This document shows positions 16,279 through 25,163 of a stretch of DNA of 64,000 bases, piece after piece (positions within the stretch are counted from its first letter, which is position 1; each line of letters opens with the position of its first letter). The notes under the pieces were generated by a model, which did not search any database, was not told the DNA's origin, and saw only the letters and a list, made by a program, of their open reading frames with translations. The position numbers were made by a program, and so were the translations under genes. This DNA is from Limnoglobus roseus (GTDB taxonomy: Bacteria > Planctomycetota > Planctomycetia > Gemmatales > Gemmataceae): the NCBI RefSeq assembly GCF_008254045.1, contig NZ_CP042425.1, forward strand, positions 6,510,001 to 6,574,000, read 5' to 3'.

Positions 16279-16475
16279 CCCCGCTGCCCGCACTGACCTT
16301 CTTGTTCGGCCACGCCTGTTGGCTAGTGTGCCTCGCGTTGGGCGTACGCCAGTTGTTCGTCCGGCCGCGGTGGTACGGGCTTGTCACGATTGGGATCGGC
16401 GTCCTGCAATTCCTCGCGGTCCCGCTGGCCATGTGGCTGGTCATGCGGGCGCAGGGGATCGAGTGGGGGTCGTGA
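16275..16475 (+). CDS. Small two-span membrane protein
   Basis: 66 residues, ATG 16275. Two spans (LTFLFGHACWLVCLALGV; YGLVTIGIGVLQFLAVPLAM) with a basic loop RQLFVRPRW between them. Coupled to the short upstream frame by ATGA. Holin-like by size and topology, but no holin family is recognised and no lysis enzyme is nearby. Confidence 0.5.
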   Translation: MTPLPALTFLFGHACWLVCLALGVRQLFVRPRWYGLVTIGIGVLQFLAVPLAMWLVMRAQGIEWGS

Positions 16476-16594
16476 GGCCCCAGGCACCGAACCTGGCGCG
16501 ACACCAGACCCGGCCAACTCCTGACCGATTGCTCTCTGCAACGCGGCACTTACATCGTTTGGTCGTTTGGCCCTGTATTCACACGGAGGCGGCA

Positions 16595-17044
16595 ATGCTC
16601 GGCGGGGATCTGCACTCGCCACTTAATCAGGCGATCTTCGCCGCCTCCCGCGCCATGGACGCCGTGCTGCGCGCCTGTCGGGAGATGACCGTCGCCGGCC
16701 GCGAAGAGCGGGCGAGGCTGAGAGACAGGTGCCTCCCCGCCTTTGCCGAGATGCGGCGACTGGCCCGCGACTACTTCGCCGACCGCGCGACCATCCCGCC
16801 AGCCATCGACACCCTGGAGCGAGCGGTGGCCGAGTTGGCGGGGCTGCCGGTGCCGGATGTGGTGCCGATGGCTAGGTTCCAGTGCCCGGCCTGTCATTCG
16901 CGGCTGGAGCGGCGGAATAGGTACGGTGGCTGGGCGCCGTTCCGCCCGACCAACATCTTCTGCGGCCGGTGCCTCCATTTCATCACTCTCGCATTGAGAA
17001 CGCTGGAGACGTGGGAGGGAGGGTTCGGCACCGACGGTATCTGA
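16595..17044 (+). CDS. Unknown protein with C-terminal zinc ribbon
   Basis: 149 residues from ATG 16595, strong GGAGG seven bases upstream. An alpha-helical first part (NQAIFAASRAMDAVLRACRE; helical Arg/Ala/Glu segment) and a C-terminal CPACHSRL...FCGRCL pair spaced ~30 residues, a typical zinc ribbon. Could be a nucleic-acid or protein adaptor; no family recognised. Confidence 0.55.
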   Translation: MLGGDLHSPLNQAIFAASRAMDAVLRACREMTVAGREERARLRDRCLPAFAEMRRLARDYFADRATIPPAIDTLERAVAELAGLPVPDVVPMARFQCPACHSRLERRNRYGGWAPFRPTNIFCGRCLHFITLALRTLETWEGGFGTDGI

Positions 17045-17204
17045 GTAAGGCGTGCCGAACTCGCCGCTGTATCAGGGCCATACCTCTCCTGACCCCTTGC
17101 TCGGCCAGAATCGCAGCGAACCGCCCGCACATCGTCCTTGCCCCGTTCCGGCTTGGCGGGGTACGCTCAGTTCACACCGCCCCCATCTCTACCGAGGACA
17201 CCCG

Positions 17205-17777
17205 ATGCTCCGCGCGCTCGTCGCTCTGCTCGTCGCCCTCCTGGTCGCAACGGCCGCCCCGGTCCCCAAAGGTGGCGGCAAGTCGCCCGTCTGGAAGTTC
17301 GGAGCCTACGAGTACGCCCTCCCGACCTGGTGGGGGTCGGTAGACGCGGATGTCCCCAAGGACCTGAAGGACTGGAAGGACGTCTCCGCGTACCTCCACA
17401 TGAAGTACGGCCAGGACACCGGGACGAAGGACACGTGGAAGTCGGCGTTGAAGGCGTGGGCCATCTACGACCGACGAAGCGACGGCTTCCCCGTGTACCT
17501 GGCCCACTGCCACAAGTGCGGCGGGGAGGTCCAACGCGCGGCCGACATCTATGCCGCACTGTACAAGTTGGCGGACACTCGGAAAGACAAGCGAGAGTGG
17601 TATCAAGCCTACCTGGCGTACTGCGCCGGCGGGTGCTACGAGTTACTCAAGGACACCGACGAGGCCGCCACCTGGTACGGGCGGTCGGCCGAACACGTCG
17701 GCAACAGGGATCAGGCGATCGACTACTACGCCAAGGAGTCGGCCAAGAAGGCAAAGGAACTCCGGGCTAAGAAGTGA
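17205..17777 (+). CDS. Secreted TPR-like protein, unknown
   Basis: 190 residues, ATG 17205 with GAGGA upstream. Signal peptide MLRALVALLVALLVATA, then APVPKGGGKSPVW. The second half has helical repeats resembling tetratricopeptide units (AADIYAALYKLADTRKDKRE, AYLAYCAGGCYELLKDTDEA, GNRDQAIDYYAKESAKK). Cys in CHKCGGE and CAGGCYE may form a disulphide or bind metal. Directly followed by a repeat that also ends two other genes in the window. Confidence 0.6.
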   Translation: MLRALVALLVALLVATAAPVPKGGGKSPVWKFGAYEYALPTWWGSVDADVPKDLKDWKDVSAYLHMKYGQDTGTKDTWKSALKAWAIYDRRSDGFPVYLAHCHKCGGEVQRAADIYAALYKLADTRKDKREWYQAYLAYCAGGCYELLKDTDEAATWYGRSAEHVGNRDQAIDYYAKESAKKAKELRAKK

Positions 17778-17778
17778 G

Positions 17779-17829
17779 CGAGGGTTCGCCGGCCGGCCCA
17801 CAAGTCCGCGGCCCGCTCGCCCCGGGACT
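17779..17829 (+). repeat. 3'-end repeat, copy A (probable terminator)
   Basis: GC-rich block beginning GCGAGGGTT and containing GGCCGGCCCACAAG, GCGGCCCGCTCGCC, followed by GGGACTTTTTAAA. Related copies occur at 29954-30004 and 58789-58845, each immediately after a stop codon and in the same orientation relative to its gene. The internal GC dyad and the T-run in this copy suggest a transcription terminator. The remaining ~260 bases up to 18090 hold no gene I can support. Confidence 0.6.
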
Positions 17830-18089
17830 TTTTAAACCGTGGCACGGACTGCGGCGGTTCGCGGGCAAATCACCCACTTGGCACTCGCCGCTGACCACGA
17901 CTGCGTACGGGACCGAACCCCGTCGCCGGGACCGCCGGAAGGCGGCGGGTGTAGGATAACCGATCGGGCGGGCAGCGGGGACAAGAATCGCCGCCAACGG
18001 TGTCCCGCACTTCCGGGTTGCGCTCGGCCTGGTGCGCGGGTAAGGTCCCGGGATGGCCAACCGATCGCCCGGCCCGCCACTGAAAGCCC

Positions 18090-18416
18090 ATGACCGACTA
18101 CCCAGCCGCCCGCACGTTGGCCGAGCAACTCACGGCCCTGTCGGAAGCCACCCGCATTCAACTCGTCCACGAGATCGCCCACGGCCCGTGTACCGTCGGC
18201 GTCCTCTCGCGGCGGATCGGAGCGGCATACGTCAACGTCTCGCACCACCTCGGCCGCCTTCGCGCCGCCGGGGTGTTGACCAACTCGAGGGACGGGCGGC
18301 GGGTCGCGTACAGCTTCGCCGACGGCGTCTTCACGCCGTCCCAGGCGGCCGACATCCTCGGCACGCTGCACTTCGGCGGGTGGCGGATCAGCATCGGGCG
18401 GACGGCGGGGAAGTGA
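18090..18416 (+). CDS. ArsR-family winged-helix regulator
   Basis: 108 residues, ATG 18090. The pattern LTALSEATRIQLVHEIAHGP, VGVLSRRIGAAYVNVSHHLG, RLRAAGVLTNSRDGRRVAYS is the ArsR/SmtB winged helix (recognition helix VSHHLGRLRAAG, then wing). The usual metal-binding Cys motif (ELCVCDL) is absent, so it probably senses something other than metal or nothing. Convergent with the methyltransferase gene, 17 bases apart. Confidence 0.8.
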   Translation: MTDYPAARTLAEQLTALSEATRIQLVHEIAHGPCTVGVLSRRIGAAYVNVSHHLGRLRAAGVLTNSRDGRRVAYSFADGVFTPSQAADILGTLHFGGWRISIGRTAGK

Positions 18417-18433
18417 CGCTGGAGTCGGCCGTC

Positions 18434-19924
18434 CTACGTCATCGCCCGGAGCACTTCCTGTTCCTCGTCGAGGATCTGCTTCACGGTGAGGGGGATGATG
18501 GCCCGCTTCTCGTCGCGCAGGAACCGGTCGATCTCCTTCTTCGCCCCGCTCGTGTAGTCGAACGCGACGAAGTAGCCGCGGGTCCGCTTCTCTCGCCGGA
18601 GCACTGTTTCGAAGGCGTCGATGTCGGGCCGGCCAACGCTGTCCCGCTGCTTGACCTGGACCGGGTACCAATGGTCCATGAAGTCGAGTTGGTCCGGCTT
18701 GCGGCGAACGTCATCGTCAATCGCGTCCACCGGGTAAATCTTCCCGTCGATCCCCATGTCGCCGGTCTTCCGCTTGTTCGAGACACCGCCGAGCGCGACG
18801 ACAGCCCAGTTCTGGAACTCGAACGGCGGCATCTTTCGGAGTGTGTCTTCCTCGAAGGGAAGGCCGGTGACGACGAAGTCCGTTCCTTCCTTCAACTTGC
18901 AGACCTTCTCCAACCGCTCGGACATGACCCGGCAGGCGGTGGGCGAAACGTCGATCCCGATCCAGCGGCGACCGAGTTGCTGGGCGGCCACGAGGGCGGT
19001 ACCACACCCGCAGAAGGCGTCGAGGACAAGGTCGTCGGCGTTGCTGCTGACGCTGGTCATTCTTTCCAGCAGGGGTAGGGGTTTTTGAGTCGGGTAGCCG
19101 ATCGCCTCTTTTGCTTGAGAATTCACCGGCGGTAGATCATCCCAGACACTCTGGAGCGAAACTCCTTTCGAGTCCTTCAAGTATCGCTTTAGGCTCGGCT
19201 TGGTTCCTTTCGGCGGGATCGCGACAAGGCCATCCGCGATTAACTGTTCCATACGCTCGCGCTTGTATCTCCAGTAGCCTTTGACGCCCAAAACCTCATA
19301 AAAAGGGTTCCCCTTGGACGCCCCGCCCGGCCCCGTGAGGTTGTCCCACCTGAATAGACCACGACTGTCCTTGTGTCGGTAGTGAGACCGCACGTACTCT
19401 TCACTGAGACCTGTATAGACGTGATTCCATGTGTGGTCCGATCCGCCTGAGTACAGAAGCACGGTGTCGTGAATACGCCCAAAGTGCTTACTGCCCTGAC
19501 GGGCATCATTATGGGCGGTGCTCCGCTTCCAAATGACTTCGTTGATGAAGTTGTTCTCGCCGAAGATCTGGTCGAGCATCACTTTCACGTAGTGGCTGGC
19601 GTGCCAATCGCAGTGAAAGTAGAAACTGCCCGTCTTCTTCAGAACCCGGGCCAACTCTACGCACCTCGGCCGCATGAAGTCGATGTAGGCTTTAGTCGAA
19701 CCGTGTCGATCGTCGAAGGTTCTCTTCTCCTTCGTCTCGCCCCAGAAAGTCTCGTAGTTCCGGTCGCTGTTGAACGGCGGGTCGATGTAGATCAAGTCCA
19801 CGAAGGCGTCGGGCAACTCCCGGAGTACCTTCAGGTTGTCGCCGCAGTAGATGCTCTGGGCGTCGAGGGCGGACGAGAAGAGGTTGCTAACGGGCTTGGC
19901 CGTGAGGGATTTCTTCGGGGGCAT
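18434..19924 (-). CDS. Site-specific DNA methyltransferase fused to an Mrr-like PD-(D/E)xK domain
   Basis: 496 residues from ATG 19924 (an extension to 20059 is open but less likely). Residues ~20-340 are a beta-class amino-methyltransferase: motif IV DLIYIDPPFNSDRNY first, later motif I DAFCGCGTALVAAQQLG and GIDVSPTACRV. Between them is a variable target-recognition stretch (HNDARQG...LKRYLKDSKG). Residues ~370-470 look like an Mrr-type nuclease: GDMGIDGKIY then WYPVQVKQRDSVGRPDI, i.e. D...QxK in place of D...ExK. Methylation and possible cleavage from one chain would be type IIG-like, but the Gln in the nuclease triad and the absence of an ATPase leave activity open. Same strand as the unknown gene at 20066-20584. 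Confidence 0.8.
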   Translation of the reverse strand: MPPKKSLTAKPVSNLFSSALDAQSIYCGDNLKVLRELPDAFVDLIYIDPPFNSDRNYETFWGETKEKRTFDDRHGSTKAYIDFMRPRCVELARVLKKTGSFYFHCDWHASHYVKVMLDQIFGENNFINEVIWKRSTAHNDARQGSKHFGRIHDTVLLYSGGSDHTWNHVYTGLSEEYVRSHYRHKDSRGLFRWDNLTGPGGASKGNPFYEVLGVKGYWRYKRERMEQLIADGLVAIPPKGTKPSLKRYLKDSKGVSLQSVWDDLPPVNSQAKEAIGYPTQKPLPLLERMTSVSSNADDLVLDAFCGCGTALVAAQQLGRRWIGIDVSPTACRVMSERLEKVCKLKEGTDFVVTGLPFEEDTLRKMPPFEFQNWAVVALGGVSNKRKTGDMGIDGKIYPVDAIDDDVRRKPDQLDFMDHWYPVQVKQRDSVGRPDIDAFETVLRREKRTRGYFVAFDYTSGAKKEIDRFLRDEKRAIIPLTVKQILDEEQEVLRAMT

Positions 19925-20065
19925 GGGGACGGTCGGGTCAGGGGGTGCGGCGACCGTGCCGATGGGGATGAGCAGGGAAGGGAGATCGTCCACCCGTTTG
20001 ATAGTTCTGTCAAGCAAATTCCACTCCTTCGCTCTCCCCGCGGTTCCCAGCCCCGCCACTGGCCG

Positions 20066-20584
20066 TCACTCGTCATAGCCGTGCGAGAGGCTCACGAGTC
20101 GCCCGTCGTCGTTCGCCGTGGCCCGCCGCCCCTTCGCCGCCAGCCCCAGGTCGATTTCCGCGTACCCGCCGGCCATGAGCGCGCCGCCCAAAGCGTCGCC
20201 CAGCCCGCGGAGGGCCTCGGCGGTCACGGCCGGGGGCACCTCGGCGAACCGCGCCCGCCAGGCGTCCTTCGCCGCGTCGATCTCGTCCCGCTTTGCCAGG
20301 ACGGCGTTGTGCACGACCTCGCTCACCCGCTCCCGCTGCCACGGGCAGGTGGCGTCCTCGACGTGCCGGAGCGTCTCCCCGGCCACCCACGCCAGGCCGC
20401 CGTTCGTCTTCGCCTCCCGGAGGAGCGAGTCGACGGCCCGCAGGCCGGCCGAAATCGCCGCCTCCCACTCGCCCGCTTGACTGTGGAGCGTGGCGGCCCG
20501 CTTGTGGCACGCTTGCGCCGCCGGTTCGTCCCCGGCCTGCTCCGCGACGTCGCCCTTACCCGTCCACTCGTTCGCCGTAGTCAT
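20066..20584 (-). CDS. Unknown helical protein upstream of the methyltransferase
   Basis: 172 residues, ATG 20584. Largely helical and Ala-rich, with TPR-like first 60 residues (GDVAEQAGDEPAAQACHKRA, AGEWEAAISAGLRAVDSLL) and a C-terminal ALRGLGDALGGALMAGGYA. No enzyme motif. 141 bases upstream of the methyltransferase start on the same strand, so possibly cotranscribed. Confidence 0.5.
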   Translation of the reverse strand: MTTANEWTGKGDVAEQAGDEPAAQACHKRAATLHSQAGEWEAAISAGLRAVDSLLREAKTNGGLAWVAGETLRHVEDATCPWQRERVSEVVHNAVLAKRDEIDAAKDAWRARFAEVPPAVTAEALRGLGDALGGALMAGGYAEIDLGLAAKGRRATANDDGRLVSLSHGYDE

Positions 20585-20707
20585 GCTGAACCCCTTTAGG
20601 TCGGTTGAAACTCGCCACCCGATTCTACCCGCTCGCTGATTTCTACCGTCCTTGACTCACCCCCGCCCCCGCGGGATGATGCGCCGCACTTCCGGGAGGG
20701 CGGGCCG

Positions 20708-21175
20708 ATGCGCGACCGAGACGACGACAGCGGCGAGTGGGAGGCGAGGCGGAAGCCGGCGAACGTGGCGATCGTCGCCGCGGTGTGCATCATGGTGAGC
20801 CTGCCCGCGGGGTTCGCGGGCGGGTTCCTGATCGGCCGCACGGCGGCGACACCCGCCCCGGCTCCGCCCCTGGCCCCGATGGTCGCGCCGGCGGCCCCGA
20901 ACGTACCGCCCCGGGTCGCGCCGAACGCCGAAGTCGGCCCCGAGCGGAAGGCGCTTCGCATGACGTTCGCGGCGTTCAAGGAGAGCGTCCACGGCCGGAC
21001 GCGGGAGCAGGTCGAGAAGAAGTACGGCCCGCCGGCGCGGTCGATCGACGACCTGTCGGGCGCGTGGGACGGGCCGGTGTCGGTCTACGAGGGCGACTTT
21101 ACGGCCCCGGGCGGGAACAAGGTCCGGGAGGTGCACCTCTACTACAAGGACGGCGTCGTCGCCGTCGTCGGGTGA
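20708..21175 (+). CDS. Membrane-anchored protein with SmpA/BamE-like tail, unknown
   Basis: 155 residues, ATG 20708. One membrane span (VAIVAAVCIMVSLPAGFAGGFLIG) follows a short charged N terminus, then a Pro/Ala linker. The ending TFAAFKESVHGRTREQVEKK then YGPPARSIDD...WDGPVSVYEGDF and VREVHLYYKDGVV resembles small SmpA/OmlA-like domains (helix, G-x-P, beta hairpins). It sits convergent with the tape-measure gene. Confidence 0.5.
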   Translation: MRDRDDDSGEWEARRKPANVAIVAAVCIMVSLPAGFAGGFLIGRTAATPAPAPPLAPMVAPAAPNVPPRVAPNAEVGPERKALRMTFAAFKESVHGRTREQVEKKYGPPARSIDDLSGAWDGPVSVYEGDFTAPGGNKVREVHLYYKDGVVAVVG

Positions 21176-21184
21176 GCGACCCCG

Positions 21185-22750
21185 TCACCCCGGCCGCCCG
21201 TTGTTCGCCGGCCGCTGGCCGAACTGCTGCTGGAGGGCCAGCTGCTGTTGTTGCAGGAGCAGGGCGTCTTGCGCCTTCTTGATGGCCTCCAGCAGCATCG
21301 TTTGCTTCTCGGCCTCGGTCATGCCACCTTCGCGCGTGATCGAGTCCTGAAGCCGGTTGAACGCCCCAATCGCGTCTTCGCGGCCCGGGTTCACGGGCAT
21401 CGGCAGGCGGTGACCGCCGGGGTCGTCGGGCTTCTCCTTCTTCCCCCGCTTTGCGGCATTCTGGAGCGCGTCGTCGATGATGCCGTTCACGACGCCCTGG
21501 AAGTCCGGCGGGCGGAGGTTGACGATGGCGGCCATCGCCTCGCGGACGATCTCGGCCACCCCGCGGGCGACGACCCCGAGGCCGTCGATCCGGTCGGCTA
21601 AGTCCTGAATGAACCCGATCACTTCCGGGTCGGTCGCGAGGTCGGTGATGGCCTGGGCCAACTCTTCCAAGAACGGCACGACCACCGCTTCCGCGAGTTC
21701 CAAGAGTGCCTGCCGGACGGGGGCGAGCGCGACCCACACCTTCTCAAATGCCGCGAAGACCTTGCCGAGCGCGTTCCGGATCGGCTCGGAGGCGGCCACG
21801 AGTGTGGCGAACGCGACACCGGCTGCCGTCGCCGCGGCGGCCAAAGCCCCCAGGATGATCGTCACGGGTCCACCGGCCCCGGCCACCCCGATCAGGGCCG
21901 GGGCGAGGCCGGCGACCGCCTTCATCGCGCCGCCCAACAGGCCGACGACCGGGCCGATGACGGGCTTGGCGAGCGCCCCGGCCGCGGCCACCCCGCCGAC
22001 GGCCAGGCCGGCGTGCATGAGCTGATCCTGCTGCCGGATGGTGAGCTTCGACAGCCAGAGGTTTAACGCTTGCATCCGCCGCGTGAGGGCCTGGACGACG
22101 GGCAGGAAAATCCCCGCCAACTCGCGGGAGAGCATGGTGAACTGGGCGGCGAGCATGTTCCCTTCGACGGTGTTCCTCAACCCGGCCCGGACCATGCCCA
22201 GGATGCCGCCGGTAGCCACCGTCGCCGCGGCCGTCAGCGCGTGGAGTGGGGCGGCGCGGATCCCGCGGTTCGACCCGTCGCCCGGCCGCCCGGCCCCCAT
22301 CGCGCGGCTCGCGTTCGCCGTGACGCCGGTGATGGTGACGGGCAGGTTCTTGACGGAGTTGCCCCACCCCGCCGGGCCGCCCTTGTTGCCCGCCACGAAC
22401 CCCGCCGCCATCGACACCGCGCGGCCGGGCATCGTGTCCTGGGGCGACGGCAGTTTAGTCGAGCGGATCAACCCCCCGAGCGGCCCCGGAGTGCCCCATC
22501 CCGACGGCGCAACGGACCGGGCGGGCGACTGCGCCGGCACGGTTGGCAGCGTGGGCAACTTGACGGGCGATACGAACTGGAACCCGCGGTCGGCGAGCGC
22601 CTTCTTCACCCGCTCGACTTCCTTGCCGAACTCCTTGAGGTCGTACATCGCCTTGTCGTAGTTCTTTAGGTGGAAGTTCACCGCTGCCTGCTGCCGGCGG
22701 GGGTCGGGCTGGCCTTGCGGGCGGTTCGGTGGCTTCGGAGGCGGGAACAT
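21185..22750 (-). CDS. Phage tail tape-measure-like protein
   Basis: 521 residues, ATG 22750. The N terminus has Pro-rich linkers and a short coiled segment (DLKEFGKEVERVKKALADRG); the middle is hydrophobic Gly/Ala membrane-like helices (AGLAVGGVAAAGALAKPVIG; GGPVTIILGALAAAATAAG) and long amphipathic helices, and the end is Gln-rich (ALLLQQQQLALQQQFGQ). This matches tail tape-measure proteins, though at 521 residues it would predict a short tail. Two small genes on the same strand precede it, as in tail modules where the chaperone sits upstream of the tape measure. No tail-tube, tube terminator or baseplate genes recognised. Confidence 0.6.
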   Translation of the reverse strand: MFPPPKPPNRPQGQPDPRRQQAAVNFHLKNYDKAMYDLKEFGKEVERVKKALADRGFQFVSPVKLPTLPTVPAQSPARSVAPSGWGTPGPLGGLIRSTKLPSPQDTMPGRAVSMAAGFVAGNKGGPAGWGNSVKNLPVTITGVTANASRAMGAGRPGDGSNRGIRAAPLHALTAAATVATGGILGMVRAGLRNTVEGNMLAAQFTMLSRELAGIFLPVVQALTRRMQALNLWLSKLTIRQQDQLMHAGLAVGGVAAAGALAKPVIGPVVGLLGGAMKAVAGLAPALIGVAGAGGPVTIILGALAAAATAAGVAFATLVAASEPIRNALGKVFAAFEKVWVALAPVRQALLELAEAVVVPFLEELAQAITDLATDPEVIGFIQDLADRIDGLGVVARGVAEIVREAMAAIVNLRPPDFQGVVNGIIDDALQNAAKRGKKEKPDDPGGHRLPMPVNPGREDAIGAFNRLQDSITREGGMTEAEKQTMLLEAIKKAQDALLLQQQQLALQQQFGQRPANNGRPG

Positions 22751-22783
22751 GATGGGTCATCCGTTGCGTGAAGGAAGGGGATG

Positions 22784-23260
22784 TTAATCAGCCGGTTGGC
22801 CCGTGGCTTTCTCTCCCATCGGCGTCACAAGGGAGGTGCCACCGATCAGAAACTCCACGAAGTTTTCTTCCGTCAGCACTTCCTTCAGCCATTCGCGCGT
22901 CACGGCCGGCGTGTTCCCGACGGCCGCCAGGTACACGAACTCGCGCATCCCTTCGGGGGTCTGTGTCCAACTTTGAATTTCCGCGTCCGTCGGCTCGCGC
23001 TTCCCGCCCGCCGCCGTGTCGATCGCTTCCCGGAACAGGGCGGCCCGGTCGTCCGGGGACAGGGGACAACCGGCGGCGCGGGCGTCGGCGACGGCGCGCA
23101 GGGCCAACTCCATCGGGCTGTGCATCTTGGCCTGAAGTTTCGTGACCGCGGCCTTGCGAAGTTTCCAAGCGTCGGCGGTCGGAATCGGTCGCAGGATCAA
23201 GTCCCGGCCGCCGAGGGTGACGAGGGCGGGGCCGGCGGAACCGGGCAAATTCGTGGACAT
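22784..23260 (-). CDS. Tail-assembly chaperone-like protein
   Basis: 158 residues, ATG 23260. Opens with a small beta part (ALVTLGGRDLILRPIPTADAW) and is otherwise helical (LRKAAVTKLQAKM, DDRAALFREAIDTAA, GMREFVYLAAVGNTPAVTRE), the general plan of phage tail-assembly chaperones, which always lie upstream of the tape measure as here (33 bases). The identification is mainly positional. Confidence 0.45.
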   Translation of the reverse strand: MSTNLPGSAGPALVTLGGRDLILRPIPTADAWKLRKAAVTKLQAKMHSPMELALRAVADARAAGCPLSPDDRAALFREAIDTAAGGKREPTDAEIQSWTQTPEGMREFVYLAAVGNTPAVTREWLKEVLTEENFVEFLIGGTSLVTPMGEKATGQPAD

Positions 23261-23271
23261 CGGGGGAAGCC

Positions 23272-23466
23272 TCAGCGGGTGAGGAGGGCGATTTTGGGCA
23301 GGGCCGGCAGGGTGATGATCGGGCGGGTGAACCGGGACACGTCGACCGGCGGGGCGGTCAGGCGGCCCACGTCGGCCACGCCGGTCATCCGCGTCAGGAA
23401 CCGTGACACGACCGCGTCGCGAATCCGGAGCACGTCAGCGGCAAGTTCCTGGACGGGAGTCGTCAT
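23272..23466 (-). CDS. Small protein of the tail-like operon
   Basis: 64 residues from ATG 23466 with AGGA upstream. Helical first half (VQELAADVLRIRDAVVSRFL), then a Pro-rich end (RPIITLPALPKIALL). It ends 11 bases before the chaperone-like start, so the three leftward genes form one operon. The long frame upstream to 25170 on this strand is only the shadow of the rightward genes. Confidence 0.45.
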   Translation of the reverse strand: MTTPVQELAADVLRIRDAVVSRFLTRMTGVADVGRLTAPPVDVSRFTRPIITLPALPKIALLTR

Positions 23467-23587
23467 CGGGTGGGGTCCTGGGTCAGCGGCAATGTTCCTC
23501 GACTGTGGCCGCATCCGGGGAACGCCCCGCAGCAACCCGCAGTTCCCCGCATCGCGTCCTTCCCCGTCCGGCCGCCACAGTCGGGGC

Positions 23588-23809
23588 ATGGGATCGACGA
23601 CCACGTCCGAACCGGCGTACCTGTCCCGCGTCCAGACCGCCCGCCGGCTGAACGTGTCCCTGCGGCTCGTCGACGCCATGCTCGCGGACGGCCGCCTGCC
23701 GGCCGTCCGCGTCGGCGGGTGCGTCCGCGTTCCGCTCGACGCGCTGACGCCCGAAGCCCTACCCCCGTACCAACCACCGGAGCCGACATGCCCCCCGCCG
23801 CAGGAGTGA
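23588..23809 (+). CDS. Excisionase-type helix-turn-helix protein
   Basis: 73 residues, ATG 23588. Residues 9-55 are a MerR/excisionase DNA-binding fold: AYLSRVQTARRLNVSLRLVD, MLADGRLPAVRVGGCVRVPL with the characteristic wing R-V-G-x-x-x-R. The tail is Pro-rich. The end overlaps the next gene by 22 bases. This is the second small DNA-binding gene of the element besides 3212-3463, so either could be the excision factor. Confidence 0.7.
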   Translation: MGSTTTSEPAYLSRVQTARRLNVSLRLVDAMLADGRLPAVRVGGCVRVPLDALTPEALPPYQPPEPTCPPPQE

Positions 23810-24549
23810 CCCCGCCCGCCGACCCGCTGGCCGCGATCGCCGCCGTGCAAGCCGCCGTCGAGGCGTTCGAGGGCGTCCAAAATCACGACTTCGACCGCGA
23901 CCTGTCGGACGTCCTCGCCGCCCTCCACCTCCGGTACCCGCACGTCGACGACGCCCTCGGCCTGCTCGTCCAGTTCGAATCCGATCAGGAACTCTTGGCC
24001 CGCCGCCTCGCCGGGTCTCTCCAATACTCGCTCCATGCCGTCCCGGGTGGGGTCCGCAAAGCGCTCGCCCATCGCGAGGAGATGCTGATCCACTATCCCC
24101 AGAACGCCGACCGGTACGCCCCGGCCGGGTTCGTCGCCACCCACGGCCTGCGCGTCGAGCACCTCGTCAGCGTCCGGCAAGCCGGCTCGCCCCTGACGGC
24201 CGACTACGCGGTCGTCCCGGCCCGGTGGGAGGACGGGGACGTGGCGCGGGACCAACTGCCCGGCCTGCTTCCGGCGGAGGCGCTGTTCCGCGGCCGGTAC
24301 TACTGCCTCGGGCGGACGCAGCCGGCGTTCGTGAACGGCCGCGTCCGCCCGTTCTTCTCGATCGACGCGATCAAGCGGCACACGGCGGCGCTCGTCGCCA
24401 ACCAGGCGGCCGTGCAGCGCGAGGACGAGGAACGGCTGCGGGCCGCAGAAGAAGAGGACCGGCAGCGGGAGGAACAGCGGCGGCTCAGCCGGCCGATCAC
24501 GGTCGGGGAGATGGAGGCCCTGCGGCGCGAACTCGCGGGGGCGAAGTAA
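23788..24549 (+). CDS. Unknown 253-residue protein, first large gene of an overlapping cluster
   Basis: ATG 23788. Helical start (AIAAVQAAVEAFEGVQNHDF), centre with YAPAGFVATHGLRVEHLVSV and ALFRGRYYCLGRTQPAFVNG, and a charged coiled-coil end (EDEERLRAAEEEDRQREEQR). No family recognised; placement among tail-like and terminase-like genes suggests a structural or packaging accessory. It overlaps the next start (TAATG). Confidence 0.5.
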   Translation: MPPAAGVTPPADPLAAIAAVQAAVEAFEGVQNHDFDRDLSDVLAALHLRYPHVDDALGLLVQFESDQELLARRLAGSLQYSLHAVPGGVRKALAHREEMLIHYPQNADRYAPAGFVATHGLRVEHLVSVRQAGSPLTADYAVVPARWEDGDVARDQLPGLLPAEALFRGRYYCLGRTQPAFVNGRVRPFFSIDAIKRHTAALVANQAAVQREDEERLRAAEEEDRQREEQRRLSRPITVGEMEALRRELAGAK

Positions 24550-24884
24550 TGGCCGCGTACGTCGACGCCACGAACCGGGCGAACGCGACGCCGGACGAGG
24601 ACATCCCGTTCTGGCTGTCGCAGGTGCTGAAGGCGAGCACGCTGGCCGAGTACGCGGCGACGCGGTGCGTGCCGTTCGCCGACCCCGTCGCCCTCGGCCT
24701 GTGGCTGGCGGACCTCGCCCCGGGCGGGACCGACGACGCCCGTTTGGCCGTCGCCGTCGCGCACCTGGACGAAGTCGAGGCGGCGGCCTTCGACCATTTG
24801 TGGAAGACCATGGCGAATGCCCGGGCGGAACTGCACGACGGGTTCGCGGCCTACCGGGACTGGAAGCGGGGGGGCCGCCGGTGA
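24549..24884 (+). CDS. Unknown small protein
   Basis: 111 residues. ATG 24549 overlaps the previous TAA. Contains EDIPFWLSQVLKASTLAEYA, FADPVALGLWLADLAPGGTD and a helical end. Clearly part of the chain of coupled genes 23588-25147. Confidence 0.5.
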   Translation: MAAYVDATNRANATPDEDIPFWLSQVLKASTLAEYAATRCVPFADPVALGLWLADLAPGGTDDARLAVAVAHLDEVEAAAFDHLWKTMANARAELHDGFAAYRDWKRGGRR

Positions 24885-25147
24885 GCATCGAATCGCGGTT
24901 GGCGAAGTTGGAAGCGGACCTGAGCGACGGGGCGGACGCCACGCCCCTGCACCTGCCCCCGCAGTGCGTCGACCCGTTCGTGGTGTCGCGGATGGCGGAG
25001 CGGGCGTTCCGCGAGCCGGTGACGACGGACGACGAGTTGCGCGACATGGCCCGCGGGGACGCGAACGCCGTCGAACTGGCCGTCGAGTGGGCCGTGGCCG
25101 AGGCCCGCGACACGGCCGCGTCCTGGGCCACCCGTGAGACGAATTGA
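24881..25147 (+). CDS. IESRLAKLE-type small protein
   Basis: 88 residues from GTG 24881, overlapping the previous TGA. Starts SIESRLAKLEADL, a short coiled coil also found at the start of the product at 26055-26294 (NIESRLAKLEQDE). The remainder has LPPQCVDPFVVSRMAERAF. Function unknown; the shared N-terminal coil suggests that the two bind the same partner. Confidence 0.5.
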   Translation: MSIESRLAKLEADLSDGADATPLHLPPQCVDPFVVSRMAERAFREPVTTDDELRDMARGDANAVELAVEWAVAEARDTAASWATRETN

Positions 25148-25163
25148 CACCGCGTGACACCGT

